From: a bacterium
GTDB taxonomy: Bacteria > Desulfobacterota > Anaeroferrophillalia > Anaeroferrophillales > Anaeroferrophillaceae
DNA: 11,382 nucleotides
NCBI GenBank assembly: GCA_029940125.1
Contig: JAOZRP010000043.1
Span: 1 to 11,382, forward strand
Direction of reading: 5' to 3'
Shown: positions 6,273 to 11,382 of the stretch, piece by piece
How the letters are laid out: the number at the start of each line of letters is the position of its first letter
How positions within the stretch are numbered: position 1 is the first letter of the stretch
Notes under the pieces: generated by a model
Seen by the model: only the letters and a program-made list of their open reading frames with translations
Database searches by the model: none
What the model was told of the DNA's origin: nothing
Made by a program: the position numbers and the translations under genes

Positions 6273-7457
6273 ATGCGCTACCTGAAACTGACCTTATGTG
6301 CGGTACTGGCCCTATGCATCTGCCTGGCGGCGGCACCACCATCCCGGGCGGCTGAAACCATCAAGATAACCGCCCAGCAGCCGTTGACCGGCCGCTTCGC
6401 CTTTGCCGGCAAGCATATCCACCAGGGCCTGGCGGACTACCTGGCCTGGGCCAACGAACAGGGTGGGGTTGACGGCATGAAAATTGAGTACATCTTCGAA
6501 GACACCGGCTACGATTTGAAACGGGCCATTGCTTCCTTCAAAAAGCTGATGGCCAAGGAAAAACCGGTGATGAACTACGGCGAGTCCACCGGCGAAGGCA
6601 AAGCCCTGGCCCCGGAAATCAACAATCACTACCATATCGTCTACGGTTCCACCTCTTTCTCCAGCGAACTGGCCGACCGGGCCAAAAGTCCCTACACTTT
6701 TGTCTCTGGTCCCACCTACGCCCAGCAGTTCGGCATCCTGCTGAAATACATCGCCAAGCACCCGAAGACAAAAGGAAAGAAAGCAACCGTGGCCTTCTTT
6801 TACAGCGACACCGAATTCGGCCGCGACCCCATCCCCTACGCCCGCGCCATGGCTAAGAAGCTTGGGGTTGAAGTGGTCGCCGAGGAAGTAACCAAGGTGG
6901 GAGCGGTGGACACCACCAGCCAGCTCCTTGACCTCAAACGCCACAACCCGGACTACTGCATCTTCCAGGGCTACGTCGTGCCGCCGATTCCGGCCATCAT
7001 CCGCGGCGCCAAGGATTTCGGCATGAAAACCACCTTCATGGGCACCTTCTGGGCCATGTCCAAAATGCTGCTGGGCAAACTGGGAGCCGACGGCGAGGGC
7101 TACATGGGCGTCAACCCCTATGCCTACTGGTACCACAATGACGTGCCGATGATTAAGACCATCCAGGAATTCAATAAAAAACATCACCCGGAAACCAAGT
7201 ACCGCCCCAACTCCTACATGCAGGGCTGGTTCACCGGCATGGTTTTCGTCAAGCTGGCCAAAATGTGCCGGGAAAAAGGGCTGCCGGTCACCGGACCGAA
7301 CCTGAAAGACATGCTTCCCCAGCTGCAGAACTGGGATACCGGCGGTTTTGCCGGCAAAATCAGTTTCAAAAACCTCAATGCCACCGGCGTCGGCAAGGTT
7401 TTCGTCGCCAAAGGCGGCAAATTCGTGCCGGCATCCGACTGGATTTACCTGCAGTAA
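6273..7457 (+). CDS. livK: Periplasmic substrate-binding protein of HAAT-type ABC transporter
   Basis: A 394-residue type I periplasmic binding protein (Peripla_BP_6, LivK/BraC-like). Residues 1-26 are a signal peptide (YLKLTLCAVLALCICLAAA core, probable cut after SRA or SRAA); no lipobox cysteine sits at the cut, so it is a soluble periplasmic protein. The mature chain starts with IKITAQQPLTGRFAFAGKHIHQGLADYLAWANEQGGVDG, the classic first-strand region, followed by YGESTGEGKALAP and YGSTSFSSELADR, where LIV-binding proteins bind the carboxylate and amino groups. SDTEFGRDPIPYARAMAKKLGVEVV opens the second lobe. At the ligand loop the sequence reads GSTS rather than the A-A-T/A-S-T pattern usual in leucine-binding proteins, so the ligand may not be an amino acid. 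It is flanked by an upstream hairpin and a downstream terminator-like hairpin. Family is firm; ligand is open. Confidence 0.93.
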   Translation: MRYLKLTLCAVLALCICLAAAPPSRAAETIKITAQQPLTGRFAFAGKHIHQGLADYLAWANEQGGVDGMKIEYIFEDTGYDLKRAIASFKKLMAKEKPVMNYGESTGEGKALAPEINNHYHIVYGSTSFSSELADRAKSPYTFVSGPTYAQQFGILLKYIAKHPKTKGKKATVAFFYSDTEFGRDPIPYARAMAKKLGVEVVAEEVTKVGAVDTTSQLLDLKRHNPDYCIFQGYVVPPIPAIIRGAKDFGMKTTFMGTFWAMSKMLLGKLGADGEGYMGVNPYAYWYHNDVPMIKTIQEFNKKHHPETKYRPNSYMQGWFTGMVFVKLAKMCREKGLPVTGPNLKDMLPQLQNWDTGGFAGKISFKNLNATGVGKVFVAKGGKFVPASDWIYLQ

Positions 7458-7468
7458 CCTTTGAACAC

Positions 7469-7515
7469 CCCCGGGGAAGCGGATGTCAAACCATCCGTTT
7501 TCCCGGGGATTTTTT
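7469..7515 (+). terminator. Intrinsic terminator-like hairpin after livK
   Basis: The left arm 7469-7485 (CCCCGGGGAAGCGGATG) pairs with the right arm 7492-7508 (CATCCGTTTTCCCGGGG) over 17 bp, with two G-U wobbles in RNA and a 6-base loop (TCAAAC). T residues follow at 7510-7515. It starts 12 bases after the livK stop. This is the strongest RNA structure I found in the window. Because livF, the ligase and the thiolase follow on the same strand with no clear new promoter, it probably acts as a partial terminator and 3' stabiliser that raises livK mRNA over the downstream genes. Confidence 0.85.
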
Positions 7516-7536
7516 CAGCTGAAAAACGGTATCCAG

Positions 7537-8349
7537 ATGGAACAATCCCAACCGCTGCTGAGCATCAACAACATTGAAGTCATTTACAACCATGTGATCC
7601 TGGTGTTAAAAGGGCTGTCCCTGGTGGTTCCGGAAGGCAGCATCGTTTCCCTGCTGGGCTCCAACGGCGCTGGCAAATCAACCACCCTGAAAGCGATCAG
7701 CGGCCTGCTGCCCCTGGAAGACGGTGAGATTACCGACGGCAGCATCGACTTCAAGGGCATGAGCCTGGCGGCCCTGAAACCCCATGAAATTGTGCGGCGG
7801 GGGATTTTTCAGGTGATGGAAGGACGACGCATTTTTGAGGATTTGACCGTCGAGGAGAACCTGGTCTGCGGCGCTTACATCCGTCGCGACCAGGCGGAAG
7901 TTCGCCGCGACATCGAAAAGTGCTTCCATTATTTTCCGCCGCTGAAAAAGTGCTACAAGAGGCTGGCCGGGTATCTTTCCGGGGGCGAACAGCAGATGCT
8001 GGCCATCAGCCGGGCCCTGCTGGCCAAACCGAAGCTGATGATGCTCGACGAACCCTCCCTGGGGCTTGCCCCCCTGCTGGTGGAGGAGATATTCGGCATT
8101 ATCAAGGAAATCAACATCCACGAGGGGACCACCATTCTGCTGGTGGAACAGAACGCCCAGATGGCCCTCTCGGTCAGTTCCTACGGCTACATCATGGAAA
8201 ACGGCCGCATTGTCCTTGACGGCCCGGTGGACCGGCTGCTGCAGGACCAGGACGTCCAGGAATTCTACCTGGGCCTGGGGCAGCAGGGAGAACGCCGCAG
8301 CTATCACGAGGTCAAACATTACAAACGGAGAAAACGGTGGCTGAGCTGA
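7537..8349 (+). CDS. livF: HAAT-type ABC transporter ATP-binding protein LivF
   Basis: The second cytoplasmic ATPase of the importer, LivF/BraG type, 270 residues from this start. Seen: LLSINNIEVIYNHVILVLKGLSL at the N-terminus, Walker A GSNGAGKST (41-49), Q-loop FQVMEGRRIFEDLTVEENL, signature LSGGEQQ (147-153), Walker B MMLDEP (Asp171, Glu172) and LLVEQN, where Gln205 takes the place of the switch histidine as is usual in LivF. An earlier in-frame ATG at 7483 would add 18 residues, but it lies within the terminator stem and the extra residues do not fit the family, so 7537 is preferred despite a weak ribosome binding site. LivF is usually near 235-240 residues; this one has a basic C-terminal tail (GERRSYHEVKHYKRRKRWLS). 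Its 3' end overlaps the ligase gene by 13 bases, which implies coupled translation. Confidence 0.93.
   Translation: MEQSQPLLSINNIEVIYNHVILVLKGLSLVVPEGSIVSLLGSNGAGKSTTLKAISGLLPLEDGEITDGSIDFKGMSLAALKPHEIVRRGIFQVMEGRRIFEDLTVEENLVCGAYIRRDQAEVRRDIEKCFHYFPPLKKCYKRLAGYLSGGEQQMLAISRALLAKPKLMMLDEPSLGLAPLLVEEIFGIIKEINIHEGTTILLVEQNAQMALSVSSYGYIMENGRIVLDGPVDRLLQDQDVQEFYLGLGQQGERRSYHEVKHYKRRKRWLS
8327..8330 (+). promoter_or_regulatory. Ribosome binding site that supports a GTG start for the ligase
   Basis: GGAG lies inside the end of livF, 6 bases before the GTG at 8337. It decides the start of the ligase gene, whose N-terminus (AELSGKTLGQLFLERV) fits the family, and shows that the livF/ligase overlap is genuine. 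Confidence 0.65.
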
Positions 8350-10154
8350 GCGGAAAAACCCTGGGACAGCTTTTCCTGGAGCGGGTTTCCAAAAGGGGAA
8401 GCCAGGTAGCCCTGCGGGAAAAAGATCTGGGCATCTGGCAGCGGGTCACCTGGAACCAGTACCGCGACCACGTGGCCCATTTCGCCCTGGGTCTGCAGAG
8501 CCTTGGCTTCCACCGCGGCAGCCGGCTGGCGATTATCAGTGAAAACCGGCGGGAATGGCTTTATGCGGATCTGGCCGCCATCTGCCTCGGCGGCATTTCC
8601 GTGGGCGTCTATCCCACCAGTCCCTACCCGGAAGTTCATTACGTGGTCGAACACTGCGAAGCCCGCTTCGTGGTCTGCGAAGACCAGGAGCAGACCGACA
8701 AGATCATGGAAGTCTGGGACCAGCTGCCCAAGGTGGAAAAGATCATCGTCATCGACATGAAAGGCCTGCGGCATTATCCCCGGGACCGCATCATTGCCTT
8801 CAGCGAGGTTGAAAAACTCGGACGGCAGCTGGACGCCGAAGACCCGCAGCGGTTCAACCAGGAGGTAAACAGCGGCCAGGTTGAAGACGTCTGCATCATG
8901 GTCTATACCTCCGGGACCACCGGCAAGCCGAAGGGAGCGATGATCAACCATCGCAACATTGAATCCATGACCCTGGGCTCCATCGACGCCATCGGCGCCG
9001 GGCCGGATGACTCCGTGGTTTCCTACCTGCCCCTGTGCCACGTGGCGGAAAAGATCTTCAGCCTTTTCCTGCCGATTTTTGTCGGCTACACGGTTAACTT
9101 TGCGGAAAGCATCGCCACCATTCAGGCGGACCTTCGGGAAATCGCCCCCAGCATCTTTCTGGGCGTACCCCGGATCTGGGAGAAGCTGCAATCGTCCATT
9201 GTCATCAACATCAAGGAAGCAACCCGCCTGCAGCGCCGGCTCTACACTATCTGCATGGACATCGGCCATCGGCGAGCCGGCAGGCTGCTGCGGGGACAAT
9301 CCCTGTCCCTGGGTTTGAAAATCGCCGACTGGATGGCCTACTGGCTGGTGCTGCGGGCCCTGCAGAACTATGTCGGCCTGCGCCGAGTGCGCTTTTGCTT
9401 TTCGGCCGCCGCCAAGGTCAGCCCGGAAGTGCTGCGCTTCTTTCATGACATCGGCATCCGGGTCAAGGAAGGCTACGGCATGACCGAATCTTCCGGCCTC
9501 TCTTTCATTCATATGGGCGAGGACATCAAGCTGGGTACGGTGGGCAAGCCCATCAGCACCATTGACTTCGCCATTGCCGACGACGGCGAGCTGCTGATGC
9601 GCGGCGACCCGATTTTTGTCGGCTACTTCAAGGACGAGGAAGCCACCAGGAAAACGGTGGTCAACGGCTGGCTGCACACCGGGGACGTGGCTGCCCTGGA
9701 TGAAGATGGGCATTTGAGCATCATCGACCGCAAAAAAGACATCATCATCACCTCGGGGGGTAAAAACATCGCCCCGTCGGAAATTGAAAATGCCCTCAAG
9801 GTCAGCCCCTACATCAAGGAAGCCATTGTTATCGGCGAAGGCCGCAACTACCTGGGGGCCCTGATCCAGATTGACTTTGAAAACGTCGGCAAGTGGGCCA
9901 CGGACCACCGCCTGCCCTACACCAATTTTAAAAACCTGTCTGCCAATCCTAAGGTGCGGGCCTTGATCAAGGAGGAAGTGGACGCGGTGAACAACCGTTT
10001 CGCCCGGGTGGAAAACATCCGCCGCTTCCGGCTGCTGACCAAGGAACTCGACCATGACGACGATGAAATGACCGCCACCCTGAAAGTCAGGCGGGCGAAC
10101 ATCTATGACAAGTTTGTCAAAGATATTGAGGAGCTCTACGGAGCCAATGAATAA
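8337..10154 (+). CDS. AMP-forming acyl-CoA ligase, long-chain type
   Basis: A 605-residue member of the ANL adenylate-forming superfamily, closest in style to long-chain fatty-acid-CoA ligases of the FadD15/ACSBG kind. It should convert a carboxylic acid, ATP and CoA into acyl-CoA, AMP and pyrophosphate in the cytoplasm or at the inner membrane face. Seen: P-loop YTSGTTGKPKG (190-200), GYGMTESSG (379-387, adenine and acyl pocket), HTGD with Asp450 (ribose contact), the hinge DRKKDIIITSGGKNIAPSEIEN (from Asp464), and the C-terminal catalytic lysine Lys583 in EMTATLKVRR, the long-chain form of the A10 motif. Length is typical. The GTG start overlaps livF by 13 bases. Tight coupling to an importer suggests it activates the imported acid. 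Chain length or aromatic specificity cannot be read from sequence. Confidence 0.93.
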   Translation: MAELSGKTLGQLFLERVSKRGSQVALREKDLGIWQRVTWNQYRDHVAHFALGLQSLGFHRGSRLAIISENRREWLYADLAAICLGGISVGVYPTSPYPEVHYVVEHCEARFVVCEDQEQTDKIMEVWDQLPKVEKIIVIDMKGLRHYPRDRIIAFSEVEKLGRQLDAEDPQRFNQEVNSGQVEDVCIMVYTSGTTGKPKGAMINHRNIESMTLGSIDAIGAGPDDSVVSYLPLCHVAEKIFSLFLPIFVGYTVNFAESIATIQADLREIAPSIFLGVPRIWEKLQSSIVINIKEATRLQRRLYTICMDIGHRRAGRLLRGQSLSLGLKIADWMAYWLVLRALQNYVGLRRVRFCFSAAAKVSPEVLRFFHDIGIRVKEGYGMTESSGLSFIHMGEDIKLGTVGKPISTIDFAIADDGELLMRGDPIFVGYFKDEEATRKTVVNGWLHTGDVAALDEDGHLSIIDRKKDIIITSGGKNIAPSEIENALKVSPYIKEAIVIGEGRNYLGALIQIDFENVGKWATDHRLPYTNFKNLSANPKVRALIKEEVDAVNNRFARVENIRRFRLLTKELDHDDDEMTATLKVRRANIYDKFVKDIEELYGANE

Positions 10155-10186
10155 ACAGCAACACAACCAATCAAAAGGAGAGTATC

Positions 10187-11382
10187 ATGAAAAATGACTA
10201 TGATGCCGTGATTGTCGCCATGGGCCGCAGTGCCATCGGCGATTTCGGTGGGGGATTGAAAACCGTGCGAGCCCATCAACTGGCTGCCCAGATCATCAAG
10301 GGCGTCCTGGCCAAGGTTCCGGAAGTTGATCCGGGAACTCTTGACGACGTCATCCTGGGAGACTGCGTCCAGTGTCCGGATGAAGTAACCACGGCCAGAA
10401 CCGCGGCCCTGGCCGCCGGCATTCCCGACCATGTGCCGGCGGTGACCATCCAGCGCCAGTGCGCCAGCGCCATGGAGGCCATGGCCCAGGCAGTCAACCG
10501 CATCCTCCTGGGTGATGCCGAGCTGATCCTGGCCGGCGGGGTGGAATCCATGTCCAATGCCTTCTACTGCCTGCCTTCAGCCCGCTGGGGTGCCCGCCTG
10601 CGCCATCAGACCATGCTGGATTCCATGTGGGAAATGCTGCACTCCGGCTCCACCCTGCTGGAACCGCCGGGCTACATCATGGGCCAGACGGCGGAAAACC
10701 TGGCCAAAAAATACAACATCAGCCGCGAGGAACAGGATATCATCGCCCTGCGCAGCCACAACAATGCTGAACAAGCAATAAAAAGCGGCAAATTTGCCGA
10801 GGAAATCATCCCGGTGGTAATTCCGAAAAAAAGAGGGGAACCGCTGGTGGTCAAGGAAGATGAACATGTCCGCAAGGGATTGACCATGGATGATCTTTCC
10901 AAGCTGCGGCCGGTTTTTGCCAAGGACGGCACGGTTACCGCCGGCAATTCATCCGGTTTGAACGACGGGGCCGCCGTCTGCCTGCTGGCCAGCCGGAAAA
11001 AAGCCCGGGAGTTGAATCTGCCGATACTGGCCAAGGTTGTTTCTTCGGCGGTTGCCGGCTGCGATCCGAAAATAATGGGCTGGGGACCGGTGCCGGCCAC
11101 CGGCAAACTGCTGCAGAAAACCGGCGTGAAACTGTCCGACATCGAACTGATTGAGCTCAACGAAGCGTTTGCCGCCCAGTACCTGGCCTGTGAAAAGGGA
11201 CTGGATTTAAACCGCGAGATCACTAACGTCAACGGTTCCGGCGTCGGGCTGGGACACCCGGTCGGCTGCACCGGAGCCAGGATTGTCGTCTCCCTGCTCC
11301 ATGAAATGAAGCGCCGGAACCTGACCCTGGGGCTGGCCACCCTGTGCGTCGGCGGCGGTATGGGCATGTCGATGCTGATCGA
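10187..11382 (+). CDS. Thiolase (acetyl-CoA acyltransferase), 3' end cut by window
   Basis: An open frame of 398 codons with no stop before the window edge; thiolases are about 390-400 residues, so only the last few residues are missing. Members cleave 3-ketoacyl-CoA with CoA (degradation) or condense two acyl-CoAs. Seen: nucleophile Cys92 in RQCASAMEA, then GGVESMSNA, GQTAENLAKKYNISREEQD, the GNSSGLNDGAA segment, NEAFAAQ (Asn325 region), GSGVGLGHPVGCTGAR (His357) and LCVGGGMGM (Cys387). All catalytic residues are present. The Cys loop has Ala where most thiolases have Gly (CASG/CGSG). Strong AAGGAG (10175-10180) lies 6 bases before the ATG. It follows the ligase after 32 bases with no terminator, so the two probably share a transcript. 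Context favours a degradative role in beta-oxidation-like breakdown of the imported acid. Confidence 0.94.
   Translation, partial: MKNDYDAVIVAMGRSAIGDFGGGLKTVRAHQLAAQIIKGVLAKVPEVDPGTLDDVILGDCVQCPDEVTTARTAALAAGIPDHVPAVTIQRQCASAMEAMAQAVNRILLGDAELILAGGVESMSNAFYCLPSARWGARLRHQTMLDSMWEMLHSGSTLLEPPGYIMGQTAENLAKKYNISREEQDIIALRSHNNAEQAIKSGKFAEEIIPVVIPKKRGEPLVVKEDEHVRKGLTMDDLSKLRPVFAKDGTVTAGNSSGLNDGAAVCLLASRKKARELNLPILAKVVSSAVAGCDPKIMGWGPVPATGKLLQKTGVKLSDIELIELNEAFAAQYLACEKGLDLNREITNVNGSGVGLGHPVGCTGARIVVSLLHEMKRRNLTLGLATLCVGGGMGMSMLI

Noticed and set aside
7483..7536. An 18-residue N-terminal extension of LivF from the upstream ATG
   Set aside because: The ATG lies in the left arm of a strong terminator-like hairpin and the added residues do not resemble LivF N-termini, whereas the sequence from 7537 does. 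Kept as a finding because it could be regulatory.
8319..10166. A 615-codon open frame on the minus strand covering the entire acyl-CoA ligase gene
   Set aside because: It is an exact antisense shadow of a gene with all ANL motifs. Its product is a low-complexity mix rich in Gly, His, Asp, Phe and Val with no recognisable domain. Strong G/C bias at third codon positions removes stop codons on the opposite strand.

Overview
This window is a GC-rich bacterial segment in which every convincing gene lies on the + strand. The gene set suggests an anaerobic Desulfobacterota (deltaproteobacterial) chromosome: a complete branched-chain-amino-acid-type (HAAT) ABC transporter joined to a long-chain-type acyl-CoA ligase and a thiolase. 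That assignment rests on gene content and protein style only; no rRNA or other phylogenetic marker is present. I see no mobile element, tRNA, CRISPR array or sign of recent transfer.

Left block (1-3170), a loosely spaced run of four genes: a nitroreductase-family flavoprotein, a small two-helix membrane protein of the PGPGW type, a secreted MsrA-MsrB fusion that repairs oxidised methionine, and an AEC (auxin efflux carrier) family transporter. Gaps are about 20-60 bases, so they may be co-transcribed. The first two enzymes suggest a redox or envelope-stress theme, but only the Msr function is certain.

Middle (3171-3495): an AT-richer gap of about 325 bases without a convincing gene. It holds a weak inverted repeat and a consensus -35-like TTGACA, and is the likely control region of the second block.

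Right block (3496 to the end), an apparent operon in the order livG-livH-livM-livK-livF-acyl-CoA ligase-thiolase. Genes overlap (livG/livH by 4 bases, livF/ligase by 13) or sit close together. The periplasmic binding protein livK is bracketed by two hairpins: an 8-bp perfect stem just before its strong ribosome binding site, and a 17-bp stem plus T-run just after its stop that looks like an intrinsic terminator. This would let livK be made in excess over the membrane and ATPase subunits. The coupling to a ligase and a thiolase suggests that the transporter imports a carboxylic acid (fatty, branched or aromatic) that is activated to its CoA thioester and degraded, rather than, or besides, leucine/isoleucine/valine. 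The thiolase runs off the right edge and lacks only its last few residues.

The window shows recognisable families throughout. The points most worth a second look are the transporter-ligase-thiolase coupling, the two hairpins around livK with the resulting ambiguity in the livF start, and the cysteine-poor MsrAB.
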